64,000 nt of DNA from VGJW01 sp035285595 (GTDB lineage Bacteria > Cyanobacteriota > Sericytochromatia > S15B-MN24 > VGJW01): positions 29,826 to 93,825 of the forward strand of contig JAYKGV010000054.1 in NCBI GenBank assembly GCA_035285595.1, given 5' to 3'. Every line of letters starts with the position of its first letter. The first letter of the stretch is position 1. The notes beneath the pieces were generated by a model, which was not told where the DNA came from, made no database searches, and saw only the letters and a list, made by a program, of their open reading frames with translations. The position numbers were made by a program, and so were the translations under genes. Positions 25,277-33,577 of this stretch are shown here, piece by piece.

Positions 25277-25315
25277 CGGGTTCCGTGCGGATGGCGGGAC
25301 CCGTTCTCTTTTTTT
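25277..25315 (+). terminator. Intrinsic terminator of the tRNA
   Basis: CGGGTTCC (25277-25284) pairs with GGGACCCG (25296-25303), with one G-U pair, followed by TTCTC and a run of seven T residues (25309-25315). It starts 7 nt after the tRNA 3' end. Confidence 0.85.
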
Positions 25316-25409
25316 GTATATCCCGCCGGTACAAGAGACTTTCCCAAGTCTTGTATCGGTCATAACTCTGTAGACGCAACCGGGCGTTCGGAGTCATCGA
25401 CAAATAGGC

Positions 25410-25712
25410 ATGTCACATGTGCTGTCCGATGTTCTCAGACTTGCCCAGGGCCTGCAGGTCGTAGCCGTAGGTTGGCTTCAACGCCGGCAGCCGTCGATGG
25501 CAGACACTCTGGGGCGAGTCTCGGTCGAAGCCGAACCCCGAATGACACCCGATCGCTATGTGTCCTCTTCGAGCGTCGTGGCGCCATCCGACGAGGATAG
25601 ACCTCCACTCCGGCTGTCGGCTTGGATACGCCAGTTGTGGCACGACGCTTCGGAAATTCTGCGGCGGGGCTGGAATTTGTTGGCCGGCCAAGTCGAGCGA
25701 AGACCCATCTGA
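25410..25712 (+). CDS. Hypothetical protein
   Basis: 100 residues from the ATG at 25410; no family recognised. The N-terminal third (VLSDVLRLAQGLQVVAVGWL) and the C-terminal third (RLSAWIRQLWHDASEILRRG) look like amphipathic helices joined by a polar, acidic linker. No signal peptide. The start lacks a good Shine-Dalgarno sequence. It fills the ~480-bp space between the tRNA and the next gene; the remaining bases there show no other structure. Confidence 0.4.
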   Translation: MSHVLSDVLRLAQGLQVVAVGWLQRRQPSMADTLGRVSVEAEPRMTPDRYVSSSSVVAPSDEDRPPLRLSAWIRQLWHDASEILRRGWNLLAGQVERRPI

Positions 25713-25752
25713 AGATACGCTCCGGAATCGTGCCGCACAGGATCTCTAGGTC

Positions 25753-26715
25753 TTGAAGAAGACTCCCAACCTGTCACTCGTGGGCTGCTTGTTGGTTTGT
25801 CTGGGGCTGCCCCCGGGGACGGAGTCTCCATCCCGGACTCCTGTGATGCGCTTTCCCATGGATGAAGTGTCCGGGCTAGCGCCCTCTCGGCGTTTTCCGG
25901 GGGTGTACTGGGCCATTCGTGATTCCGGTCCGGGAAATCGAGAAACATTGTTGGCGATCAGGATAGAGAACGGCCGGGCCAAGGCGTGGCCGGACGGTGC
26001 CCAAGTGCGAGTGCTGTCCGTGCAGGGAGCAACGAACCACGACTGGGAGGACCTCGCTCTCGATGAGGGCGGTCAGCTTTGGATTGCGGATACGGGAAAC
26101 AACCGAGGCAACCGGAAAGATCTTGCCCTGCTGCGTGTTTCGGAACCGAACCCCTGGGAAGATAGGCAGGTCCAGGTGACCGAACAGTTGACCTTGCATT
26201 ATCCGGATGCCCCGAGGGAGGGCCTGTCTTGGAATACCGAGGCCTTGTTCTTCCACGGGGGACGTGGCTGGTTGATGACCAAGGAACCTACCCATGGCCT
26301 TTATCGGTTTTCGCTGCATCTGGTCGGAAGCGGCTCGGTCGTTCCAGAACGGATGGGCTCCCTGACCCCGCCCGCCGAGGGATTCCGGGGGTTGGTGACC
26401 GGCGCCGCCCTCTCTGACGACGGTCAACGTCTGGCGGTGTCGGCGGGCCGCCGACGCTTGTGGATCTATGATTCACCTTCAAGGACCGAAGGCCGTGCCG
26501 TCACGATTCAGGAGATCGTATCGGCTGCTCCCAGATGGTCGGTTCCCTATGGCCCCGGCCAGTCTGAATGGCAGGTTGAAGCGGTCTGCTTCCGGCCCAA
26601 GAGCCATGACGTACTCGTGGCCGCAGAGGAGGGGCCGGTATGGTATTTACCGGCACTCACCTATGAGCAACCCTGGCTGCAGTCTCTTGACGCAGCCGCA
26701 GCTAACCCGCGTTAG
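25753..26715 (+). CDS. Exported propeller-like protein of unknown function
   Basis: 320 residues from the TTG at 25753. The N-terminus (Lys-Lys, hydrophobic VGCLLVCLGLP) is a signal peptide, possibly with a lipobox-like Cys. The body contains repeated beta-strand units typical of a beta-propeller or phytase-like/SdiA-regulated fold: SGLAPSRRFPGVYWAIRDSG, NHDWEDLALDEGGQLWIADTGNN, GAALSDDGQRLAVSAGRR and QVEAVCFRPKSHDVLVAAEE. The D-W-E-D-L and ADTGNN strings recall esterase-like/SdiA-regulated propellers that bind metal. Enzymatic activity is not claimed. The start is uncertain. Its 3' end overlaps the convergent EF-hand gene by 14 bp. Confidence 0.7.
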   Translation: MKKTPNLSLVGCLLVCLGLPPGTESPSRTPVMRFPMDEVSGLAPSRRFPGVYWAIRDSGPGNRETLLAIRIENGRAKAWPDGAQVRVLSVQGATNHDWEDLALDEGGQLWIADTGNNRGNRKDLALLRVSEPNPWEDRQVQVTEQLTLHYPDAPREGLSWNTEALFFHGGRGWLMTKEPTHGLYRFSLHLVGSGSVVPERMGSLTPPAEGFRGLVTGAALSDDGQRLAVSAGRRRLWIYDSPSRTEGRAVTIQEIVSAAPRWSVPYGPGQSEWQVEAVCFRPKSHDVLVAAEEGPVWYLPALTYEQPWLQSLDAAAANPR

Positions 26716-28447
26716 GTACCATGCTGAAGTCCGGCACCCCCTTCTTCAGCGGGTCGGGTTCCTCGATGACGTTTCCTCCCGGCACGAAGCCACCGTCACC
26801 GGCCAGCTTTTCAGTGTCGGGATCGGCACCGCCCACCGCTCCTCCGGCCAACTCCTCGGCGGAGATAAAGCCATCGCGGTTGAGGTCCAGACCCTCTGTC
26901 CTAGGTCTTGCATTGCCGCCGGGTGCCACGTTGCTCCCGCCCATCGTCGCATCCTCTTCGGGTGCTGCAGTACCGCCACCAAGACCACCCAAACGAGCGA
27001 GGAGGTCGGCCACCAGGTTTGCAGTTTCTGGATTCAGTCCACCCCCACCGCCAATGGGTGCACTCCTGTCGACGGCTGCGCCCCCGCCGCCAATGGGTGC
27101 ATTCCTGTCGACGGCTGCGCCCCCACCGCCAATGGGTGCATTCCCGTCGACGGCTGCGCCCCCGCCGCCAATGGGTGCATTCCTGTCGACGGCTGCGCCC
27201 CCGCCGCCAATGGGTGCACTCCTGTCGACGGCTGCGCCCCCACCGCCAATGGGTGCATTCCTGTCGACGGCTGCGCCCCCACCGCCGATGGGTGCATTCC
27301 TGTCGACGGCTGCGCCCCCGCCGCCGATGGGTGCATTCCTGTCGACGGCTGCGCCCCCGCCGCCGATACCTCGGCCAACGCCTGCCCCGCCGACATTTTG
27401 TGGAGTGGCTCGATTGACGGTCCCACCGGCACCTCTACCGACGCCATTGCCCACACCATCACCGACGCCATTGCCTATGCCTATGCCGTTCCCCACACCA
27501 TTGCCGCCACCGTTGCCTACGCCCCTACCCCGGCCTATCGCCGCCTGCTGGTTCCTGCCAATTCCATTTTTGCCCTGCTGCCCTGCTGCCCGGGCATTCT
27601 CGGCCGCATCCGTGGAACCCGCGCCAGCACCTGCACCAGGCGCGTCGGGTGCATCCTTGACCGGGGCCAGCACATCGTCCGGACCTGCCAGATACTCTTC
27701 GAGACTCACGCTGCCGTTGCCGTCGGTATCCACACGAGACAAGGCCTCAGCGGAAATCTCAGTGCCCGAGAGGACCTCGTCAGAGTTGACGTCGGCATCC
27801 TTGAAGCGAGCTTCGCGGACTTCCCGCTCCCGCCCCGCCAGGAACTCCGGCTTGGAAATGCGACCGTCTCCATCGGTGTCATAGCCCTTGTCCTTGAAGC
27901 CTTCGCTTTCCTGACCACTCAGAAATCCGTCCTTGTTGCCATCCATCCCGTCGAACAACTTGGAGGGATCGATGTGCTTGGTGTGGAATCGTTCGAGCTC
28001 GGACTTGGTGATGCGGCCGTCCTTGTTTTCGTCTGCCCCGGCGATGCTTCTGTGGATTTCCTTGCCCGTCAGCACACCGTCGCGGTTGCGATCCTGTTGT
28101 CTCATCTGGACATCGGCCCGCTTCTGACCCCGAGCCAGCATGAACTCTTCCTTGGTGACTTTCTTGTCCCCATTGAGATCCATGGCCGCCTGGGCCCTGC
28201 CGACTTCCCTGCCCGTCAATACGCCATCACGATTACGATCCAAACGAGCAAAGGCACGTTCGTCCAGTTTGACGGCACTCGGATTACCTCTGACCCCAAA
28301 GTTCCTGACGTCGGAACGCGACAAGGGTGCTGGCTTGTTCTCAGCGTTAGGGGCTGCCTTTGCAGCAGGCCCAGACTGAGCCGCATTGAGCTGTCCCGTG
28401 CCGCCGGCACGACGTCCATTGGGCTGGTTGCCTAGAGCCTTGACCAA
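26702..28447 (-). CDS. Nine-EF-hand protein with Gly-rich 13-residue tandem repeats
   Basis: 581 residues if translation starts at the TTG at 28447, which has AGGAG 7 nt upstream; an ATG at 28468 is the alternative and lacks a ribosome site. Eight canonical EF-hand calcium loops lie in the first ~270 residues (for example DRNRDGVLTGRE, DTDGDGRISKPE, DTDGNGSVSLEE), and a ninth (DLNRDGFISAEE) is near the C-terminus. Between them is a low-complexity zone: a Gly/Asn/Val stretch, then eight copies of a 13-residue unit ending AAVDRNAP-IGGGG. No signal peptide is visible, so if exported it must use another route such as type I secretion, whose substrates are often calcium-binding and Gly-rich. A role as a calcium-dependent surface or matrix protein is inference. 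Confidence 0.85.
   Translation of the reverse strand: MVKALGNQPNGRRAGGTGQLNAAQSGPAAKAAPNAENKPAPLSRSDVRNFGVRGNPSAVKLDERAFARLDRNRDGVLTGREVGRAQAAMDLNGDKKVTKEEFMLARGQKRADVQMRQQDRNRDGVLTGKEIHRSIAGADENKDGRITKSELERFHTKHIDPSKLFDGMDGNKDGFLSGQESEGFKDKGYDTDGDGRISKPEFLAGREREVREARFKDADVNSDEVLSGTEISAEALSRVDTDGNGSVSLEEYLAGPDDVLAPVKDAPDAPGAGAGAGSTDAAENARAAGQQGKNGIGRNQQAAIGRGRGVGNGGGNGVGNGIGIGNGVGDGVGNGVGRGAGGTVNRATPQNVGGAGVGRGIGGGGAAVDRNAPIGGGGAAVDRNAPIGGGGAAVDRNAPIGGGGAAVDRSAPIGGGGAAVDRNAPIGGGGAAVDGNAPIGGGGAAVDRNAPIGGGGAAVDRSAPIGGGGGLNPETANLVADLLARLGGLGGGTAAPEEDATMGGSNVAPGGNARPRTEGLDLNRDGFISAEELAGGAVGGADPDTEKLAGDGGFVPGGNVIEEPDPLKKGVPDFSMVPNAG
27051..27362. repeat. 39-bp minisatellite, 8 copies
   Basis: Eight near-identical in-frame 39-bp units encode the 13-residue repeat of the EF-hand protein. 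Copies differ at a few positions (Arg/Gly and Asn/Ser at two codons, synonymous C/A changes), indicating recent unequal exchange or slippage with conserved frame. Confidence 0.95.
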
Positions 28448-28476
28448 GGGAATTCTCCTGCGGAACATCCGACCCG

Positions 28477-28512
28477 TTAAGAGGTTTGTTACTGTATCGT
28501 GTCACCTCTTAA
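28477..28512. repeat. Inverted repeat upstream of the EF-hand gene
   Basis: TTAAGAGGT (28477-28485) and ACCTCTTAA (28504-28512) are perfect 9-bp inverted arms with 18 nt between them, 30-65 bp upstream of the TTG start. On the minus strand GTGACA and TCTTAA fall 17 bp apart inside it, so it may be an operator overlapping a promoter. Confidence 0.5.
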
Positions 28513-28784
28513 ACGAGGTGGGAGGGAGTGCGCAAGGCACGTTGGTTCCGAGATCTCCGACGACCCTCCGGTCTCCACGAGTTTGCTTTCCAGGTCGTAG
28601 CCGCGTCGGAGGTTCAGGGGCCCGATCTGGGGTGTGTGGGACTTCGCGTGAAGTCCTGAGTCATGACTGGATCACTTGCGAAAGCTTCTCCGCTCCCCCA
28701 GCGAGGTTCCTTCCCCTCAGGGCGACGCGCCTCGTCTGGACCTATGCCCGCAACCTCTGCCTGCAGGCGGAGCCGCCCCGTACC
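28513..28784. other. Intergenic region with a small hairpin, no gene seen
   Basis: About 270 bp between the EF-hand gene and xseB. The only structure noted is a perfect 7-bp hairpin, GGACTTC-GCGT-GAAGTCC (28639-28656), without a T tract. Open frames here are shadows or lack codon character. Confidence 0.5.
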
Positions 28785-29015
28785 TCAGCCGTTGGCTTCA
28801 GGTTGTTCGCCCTCGAGTACGGCCAGGGTCTTGCCAACTTCCTTTTCTACTACCGTGAGACGCTGCTGGCAGAAGGAGAGGAGCTCAGCCGCACGTCTGG
28901 TCTTGGCGGGCAGGGCATCGACTTCGAGGTCTTTTGCTTGCTCGAGCTGGTGCACCAGCTCGCCGAGTTCGGCAAATGCCTGTCTGTAAGTTAGGGTGGG
29001 GTCGAGTTCGTTCAA
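28785..29015 (-). CDS. xseB: Exodeoxyribonuclease VII small subunit
   Basis: 76 residues, the usual size. Coiled-coil-like sequence with the family pattern LTYRQAFAELGELVHQLE and then E-V-D-A-L...LLSFCQQRL. Forms the multi-subunit exonuclease VII with XseA, which degrades single-stranded DNA. Its start overlaps the xseA stop by 4 nt (ATGA), so the two are coupled. Confidence 0.92.
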   Translation of the reverse strand: MNELDPTLTYRQAFAELGELVHQLEQAKDLEVDALPAKTRRAAELLSFCQQRLTVVEKEVGKTLAVLEGEQPEANG

Positions 29016-30577
29016 GTTGAGTCCCCCTGAGGATGGAGGTTGGTGATTGTAGCCGTTGCCGTACCGTCGGTCAGCTGCAGCGTGACCCTGTCGTCGAGGG
29101 CGAGATCCCTGAGGCGTGTCCTTGGTTTGCCGTCCCGCCCCAGCAGCCGCGCATAGCCCAGCCGCAGGGGCCGATCGGGGTCGGCGCTCCTTAGCCTCGC
29201 GGTCACAAGGTCGAGGGCCCCGCGTTCGCGCTCGAGCCGCAGCCGGGTGGTCTCAAGTAGACGGGTACGTTCCAGCAAAGTCCGCTGCCGTGAAATTTCT
29301 CGCTGGAGACCTTGGGCGATCAGGTCGCGACGTCGGAGCAGCTGCCCACGTTCTCGTTCCAGTACTCCCCCGAGGCGTTGCAGGTTTCGTCCCAGCCTGC
29401 CGCGCAAATCGTCCCGGGCGAGCACGGCCATCCGGACCAGCTGGTGTGCGGCGTCCGTGGGGGTCTTGCAGGGCAGGGCGGCCACCATGTCCGCGAGGTG
29501 GACGTCGGGTTCGTGCCCGAGACCTGTCACGACCGGGACAGCGCAACGGGCGATGGCTTCGCCGATGGCCAACGCATTGAAGCACGCCAGGGAGGAGGCG
29601 CTACCACCTCCTCGGATGAGTGCCACCACGTCAGGCCCGTGCGAGGCCAAGGCCGCAAGTGCGGCAGGCACCTCGGACTCAGCCGTGTCCCCTTGCACCG
29701 ATGCTGGATGAAAGATCAAGGTGAAGGGCAGCCCTGCCTCCTTGAGGACCTTGGTGAAGTCCTCATAGCCGAAGCCCGCGCGAGTCGAGACGATCCCGAC
29801 CACCAAGGGCAACGCCGGGAAGGGCCGTTCACGGTTCAGCCGGGTCAGCCCGTTTTTCTCGAGCTGGCGAAACCTGATCTCCCTGATCCGATCCCCCGCT
29901 TCCGTCAGGGTGGGGTCCGCCTCTTCCACGATGAGCTGCAGCTTGCCCCGATAGAGTTCTACCTTGCAGCGCAGGCGTACTTTGTCATCCTCTGCCAGAT
30001 GGATGCCACGGTCAGCATAGATCTCAAGAAGTCGCTTCGTCTGGCTAGACCAGATGACGGCCGAAATTTCCTCGCCCTGAGCCGATTTCGGATCGTCCAC
30101 CAAGGTGAAGTAACAGTGGCCTTTGGCATTCGGGCCTCGCCAGTTGCGAAGGTGCGCCGCAATCCATACGGATGCCCCCGAGAAGGCCTCGTCAACGGCG
30201 ATCTTGACCCGCCGATGGATCGAGGCCACGGACGAGTCGGATGGGCCGAGGGTATGCACCGGGGCTGAGGGTACGCTCATGTCCGGATTCGTGGGTGTGG
30301 CGACCTTGTCAGATCTTTGCGCCAGCCAGGTTTCGGCCGCGGGACGAAGAGACACGCCCAGCGGCACCAAGACCTCGAGAACGAGATCCGCGGCATGCGG
30401 AGGCAGCAGCCACAACTTGCGGTCGCCGTCGAAAATTCTACCCGGCATCCCCTTTATCGCCGGCAGGACCTTGGCGAAGCCTACCGGTCCGGTCACGGCC
30501 ACCGTCAGCCGCCCTCGTCCTTCGTCCCAGTCGAGGTAACCGCTGGGAGCGCCCTGATTGATCACGTACGTTCTCAT
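29012..30577 (-). CDS. xseA: Exodeoxyribonuclease VII large subunit with an extra N-terminal domain
   Basis: 521 residues from the ATG at 30577, about 70-120 more than typical XseA. The conserved part begins near residue 118: OB fold (ASVWIAAHLRNWRGPNAKGHCYFTLVDD), then the catalytic domain with VGIVSTRAGFGYEDF, FHPASVQG, ALIRGGGSASSLACFN, VVTGLGHEPDVHLADMVA and KTPTDAAHQLV, and a long C-terminal coiled coil. The first ~80 residues (LDWDEGRGRLTV ... GRIFDGDRKLWLLP ... LEVLVPLGV) resemble the HARP-type DNA-binding module of SMARCAL1-like helicases. That assignment is by pattern only. It is divergent from the phosphoribosyltransferase gene. Confidence 0.92.
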   Translation of the reverse strand: MRTYVINQGAPSGYLDWDEGRGRLTVAVTGPVGFAKVLPAIKGMPGRIFDGDRKLWLLPPHAADLVLEVLVPLGVSLRPAAETWLAQRSDKVATPTNPDMSVPSAPVHTLGPSDSSVASIHRRVKIAVDEAFSGASVWIAAHLRNWRGPNAKGHCYFTLVDDPKSAQGEEISAVIWSSQTKRLLEIYADRGIHLAEDDKVRLRCKVELYRGKLQLIVEEADPTLTEAGDRIREIRFRQLEKNGLTRLNRERPFPALPLVVGIVSTRAGFGYEDFTKVLKEAGLPFTLIFHPASVQGDTAESEVPAALAALASHGPDVVALIRGGGSASSLACFNALAIGEAIARCAVPVVTGLGHEPDVHLADMVAALPCKTPTDAAHQLVRMAVLARDDLRGRLGRNLQRLGGVLERERGQLLRRRDLIAQGLQREISRQRTLLERTRLLETTRLRLERERGALDLVTARLRSADPDRPLRLGYARLLGRDGKPRTRLRDLALDDRVTLQLTDGTATATITNLHPQGDST

Positions 30578-30656
30578 GCCCGCTTCCGGGAATTTCGTGC
30601 CTCGCGACGAAGCCTGGCTTGCGCGTGGCGTGCAAGCTTGCGCGAAGGGGGTGTGT

Positions 30657-31343
30657 ATGGCAGAGCAAGACATGGTGCGCTACTCCGACAGGGCGGAGGC
30701 CGGAGCCCTGCTGGCTGCGGGTGCGGAGGGCCATCTTGGCCGAGTTGATCTGGTGGTGGGAGCCGCGCGGGGCGGGGTTGTCGTGGCGGCTCCCGTGGCC
30801 GCGACCCTCGCCGTACCTCTCGATGTCCGGGTGGTTCGGAAGCTGGGAGCGCCCGGGCAGCCGGAACGAGCCATCGGAGCCGTGACCCCGGAAGGAGTGG
30901 TCCGCTGGCTTGAGGGCGAGCCCCTCCTCCCGGAGCCTGCGATGCGCACGGTCCTGCTCGATGCCTGCGCGCGCGAGGCTCGAGAACGGGAGGCCCTCTA
31001 CCGTTCGGAGGTACCGCGCCTTTCGGTGAGTGGGCTGCGTGTCCTGCTGGTCGACGACGGCGTGGCGACCGGTGCCACGGTGATGGCACTGGTGGAGGGC
31101 TTGCGCCGTGAAGGTGCCGCTGCGGTGCTTCTGACGTTGCCCGTGGCGCCGCCAGAGACCGCTGCACTGTTGGAACCTTCCGTCGAGGGGATGTGGATCC
31201 CTCATCAGCCGCAGGGTCTCTGGGCCGTGGGCATGGCCTACGAAAACTTTCGAACGGTCACTGATCTTGAGGTGCTTGCTTGTCTGCGGGAAGCGCGGAG
31301 TCGTCAGGAGGGCCCCTCAAGCCGCCCGCCCGAGGCCGCCTGA
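30657..31343 (+). CDS. Phosphoribosyltransferase family protein
   Basis: 228 residues from the ATG at 30657, chosen for AAGGGGG just upstream; longer in-frame starts lie over the xseA promoter. Type I PRTase fold: VVGAARGGVVVAAPVA near residue 38 and the PRPP-binding loop VLLVDDGVATGATVMALVEGLR at ~133-154. The EGMWIPHQPQGLWAVGMAYENF tail is characteristic of the orphan PRTases that are often fused to a dienelactone-hydrolase-like domain. Here that partner domain is encoded separately on the opposite strand. Substrate unknown. Its last 27 bp overlap the convergent hydrolase gene. Confidence 0.88.
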   Translation: MAEQDMVRYSDRAEAGALLAAGAEGHLGRVDLVVGAARGGVVVAAPVAATLAVPLDVRVVRKLGAPGQPERAIGAVTPEGVVRWLEGEPLLPEPAMRTVLLDACAREAREREALYRSEVPRLSVSGLRVLLVDDGVATGATVMALVEGLRREGAAAVLLTLPVAPPETAALLEPSVEGMWIPHQPQGLWAVGMAYENFRTVTDLEVLACLREARSRQEGPSSRPPEAA

Positions 31344-32006
31344 AAGAGGGACCAACCAGCGAGCGATGGCTCGCGCCAAGGCATGTTCCCTGTCTTGGCT
31401 TCGCGGCAGCCGCAGCAGGTCGCAGCGGCCGGGCAGCCGCCGCTGTGCCCTGCGATTGAGGTCCAACAGGGGAGTGTCTTCCTCATCCACGGCGAGGAGG
31501 ACAGGACATCGCACGTGACCGAGGGCAGCCCCGGCCAAGTCCGGTCGACCTTGCCAACTGACGAGGCCGGCCATACGGCCCGGAAGCGCTGCGGCGCAAA
31601 TCAATCCGGCTGCTGCGGCGTGGCCCGCGGCCACGACCACCCATGGCCGCCGCGCCAGTCGAGGGTCGTCGCGAAAGGCGCGCAGCAGATGAGCCAGCCT
31701 TCCTGCCAGCAGGTTGCAGTCGTGGGTCAGGTGCTGGGTATGTCGCTCGCTGGCCACCTCTTCCGGCGTCAGCAGGCTGACGGATACCAGAGTCCACGAT
31801 CTTTGCGTGCCGCCTTCCACTATCACGTCCCGCGCGATGCGCACCGGCCCCGGACGGGCTCGGGGATCCTCCCCGGAAGCGAGGGCGAGAAGGGCAGGCG
31901 CCTCCGGGTCTCCCAGCTCCCAGGCACCTTCTTCCGGATAGGTCTCGAGGCAAACGGCCCCTGCGGGCCAGGTCCGTGCGCCTTGCTGGGATGCTCGAGC
32001 GTCCAT
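31317..32006 (-). CDS. Alpha/beta-hydrolase (dienelactone-hydrolase-like), catalytic Ser apparently lost
   Basis: 229 residues from the ATG at 32006 with GGAGG 4 nt upstream. The sequence follows the hydrolase domain commonly found with the neighbouring PRTase type: VIVEGGTQRSW, LLAGRLAHLLRAF, the nucleophile-elbow region VVVAAGHAAAAGL, LVSWQGRPDLAGAAL, CPVLLAVDEEDTPLLDLNRRA and a late SQDREHAL. In those relatives the elbow reads roughly GASTGAAAA; here the Ser position is Ala, so hydrolase activity is doubtful. Convergent overlap with the PRTase suggests a split or inverted version of the usual fusion. Confidence 0.7.
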   Translation of the reverse strand: MDARASQQGARTWPAGAVCLETYPEEGAWELGDPEAPALLALASGEDPRARPGPVRIARDVIVEGGTQRSWTLVSVSLLTPEEVASERHTQHLTHDCNLLAGRLAHLLRAFRDDPRLARRPWVVVAAGHAAAAGLICAAALPGRMAGLVSWQGRPDLAGAALGHVRCPVLLAVDEEDTPLLDLNRRAQRRLPGRCDLLRLPRSQDREHALARAIARWLVPLSGGLGRAA

Positions 32007-32172
32007 CCCGCCTCCTTCCTGAAGTCCCTCAAAGCGCACGGTGCCGCAGGTGACGCATGAAGACAAGGGATGTTGGCCCGGGATCAAGAGAGGTTCTGAT
32101 TTGGTGAAATCCCGATTTTCAGCGTTCTGCGCAGGTCCCGGACCGTGCACAAGGAGAGCGGGAGGAGGCTCC

Positions 32173-33543
32173 ATGTCCCAGATTGGCAATGTGCCGCGCC
32201 AGACCCGTCCCCTCGGTTCCGGCTTGGTCGACCTGCCGTCCTTCGATGCGCCGGCGCGTCCTGCCGTCGCTGTACCCGAAGAGCCACGCGAGCTTGGTGG
32301 CAAGGCGGCGTTACCTGATCTGCGGGTCGGTGTGAGCGGCAGATCGTCGAGTCTGGGTTTGGAAGACTCGCCACCACCCGTGGACGGCGTTCGGCCCGAA
32401 CGATCTGCGGTCGCGGCCCGCCCCTCCAGCGGGGGCACCATTGAAGGTGTACTTGACTTTGCGAAGTCCAGGGCGGACGAGGCAGAAGGCAAGAAGGAGC
32501 TGGCCGCGGCTGCACCCCCGAAGAAGAAAAAGAAAAAGGGCCTCTTCGGGAAGATCGGTGACTTCTTCAAGAGGGCTGTGGGAGCCGTAGCCAACGCCTT
32601 CAAGGCCGTCGGCAATTTCCTGAAGAAAATCGGCCCCATCCTGATGACCGTGGCCTCGGTGGCCGCGATGGTGGTGCCAGGCCTGCAGCCTCTGGGGGTT
32701 GCCCTGATGGCGGTCCAAGGGGTGCAGAGCGGCGTGAAAATGGTCAAGGGCATCGCTGCCGGAGACTGGAAAGCTGCGCTTCAGGGTGCCATCGGTGTGG
32801 CTACCGCTTTCGCAGGAGGGGTAGCTGCCGGGGGAGCCAAGATGTTCAGTCAGGGTGTGCTCAAGGCCGCCGAGACCGTCGGCAAGGTTGCCGGGACCCT
32901 GCAGAAGGGCGTCGCGGTGATGGATGCCGTGCAGTCCGGCAGCCCCTCGGCCATCGTCGGCGCAGCTGCTTCATTTGCCGGCTCGACCCTGAAGACGGCT
33001 CAGGTTGGCAGCGAGACGCTGGCCGAGAATCTCGAGAAGTACGGTAAGGATGCTGCAAGATTCGCCGATGCCCTGGCAAGCAAGCGCTGGGGCGAGGCAC
33101 TGGCCACTGCGGCAGGTACCGCCGCCGGAGCCGTGGCGAAGGACAACGAAAGGCTTGCCGATTCGCTCCGGGACCTCGAGCGCGTCAGCGCAGGGGGACA
33201 AGGGCTGGCGGACGCGCTCAAGGGCAAGGATGGACTTGACGTCATCGAGGCTGCGGCCAACTTCCTGAACCAGACGGGTGATGCGCTGGGGGCCGGCGAG
33301 AGGTTCCAGAACGTGGCTCGTGACGTCGGTCAGGTGGCCGGCGAAGCTCGTGGCATCCGTACCGTTGCCCGGTCAGGCGACATCGGGGGGGCGGCGACCC
33401 GTGCCACGGCGCTGGGCGCTGAAGTGGGCCGCAAGGTGAAGGCGGACGAGAAAACCCAAGGCGTGCTCGATCAGCTGGACAAGGATGTGACCGCGGCCGT
33501 CAAGGCCCTCGACGAGGCCTTGTCCCCACCTCCACGTTCGTGA
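32173..33543 (+). CDS. Unrecognised Ala/Gly-rich protein with a poly-Lys motif
   Basis: 456 residues from the ATG at 32173 with GGAGGAGG 4 nt upstream. The first ~110 residues are Pro/Ser-rich and probably disordered. Then PPKKKKKKGLFGKIGDFF begins a series of short amphipathic helices (DFFKRAVGAVANAFKAVGNF), a hydrophobic stretch (ILMTVASVAAMVVPGL, ~158-173) and a long Ala-rich helical region to the C-terminus. No signal peptide. No family is recognised. The composition recalls membrane-active, pore-forming or tape-measure-like proteins, but nothing identifies a function. It stands between divergent and co-directional unrelated genes. Confidence 0.75.
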   Translation: MSQIGNVPRQTRPLGSGLVDLPSFDAPARPAVAVPEEPRELGGKAALPDLRVGVSGRSSSLGLEDSPPPVDGVRPERSAVAARPSSGGTIEGVLDFAKSRADEAEGKKELAAAAPPKKKKKKGLFGKIGDFFKRAVGAVANAFKAVGNFLKKIGPILMTVASVAAMVVPGLQPLGVALMAVQGVQSGVKMVKGIAAGDWKAALQGAIGVATAFAGGVAAGGAKMFSQGVLKAAETVGKVAGTLQKGVAVMDAVQSGSPSAIVGAAASFAGSTLKTAQVGSETLAENLEKYGKDAARFADALASKRWGEALATAAGTAAGAVAKDNERLADSLRDLERVSAGGQGLADALKGKDGLDVIEAAANFLNQTGDALGAGERFQNVARDVGQVAGEARGIRTVARSGDIGGAATRATALGAEVGRKVKADEKTQGVLDQLDKDVTAAVKALDEALSPPPRS

Positions 33544-33565
33544 AGGCGACCTGCCGCGTCCGTTG

Positions 33566-33571
33566 TAGCAT
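33566..33571 (+). promoter_or_regulatory. -10-like element directly before pirin (leaderless)
   Basis: TAGCAT followed by GGGAGC and then the ATG at 33578. With a start site 6-7 nt after the hexamer the mRNA would begin at the ATG. Confidence 0.5.
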
Positions 33572-33577
33572 GGGAGC

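Noticed and set aside
27051..27362. Short tandem repeats considered as a CRISPR array
   Set aside because: Units are contiguous with no spacers, in frame within a coding gene.
26468..28435. 655-codon plus-strand ORF opposite the EF-hand gene
   Set aside because: Cys/Pro-rich repeat translation of the antisense minisatellite; the minus frame has perfect EF-hand loops.
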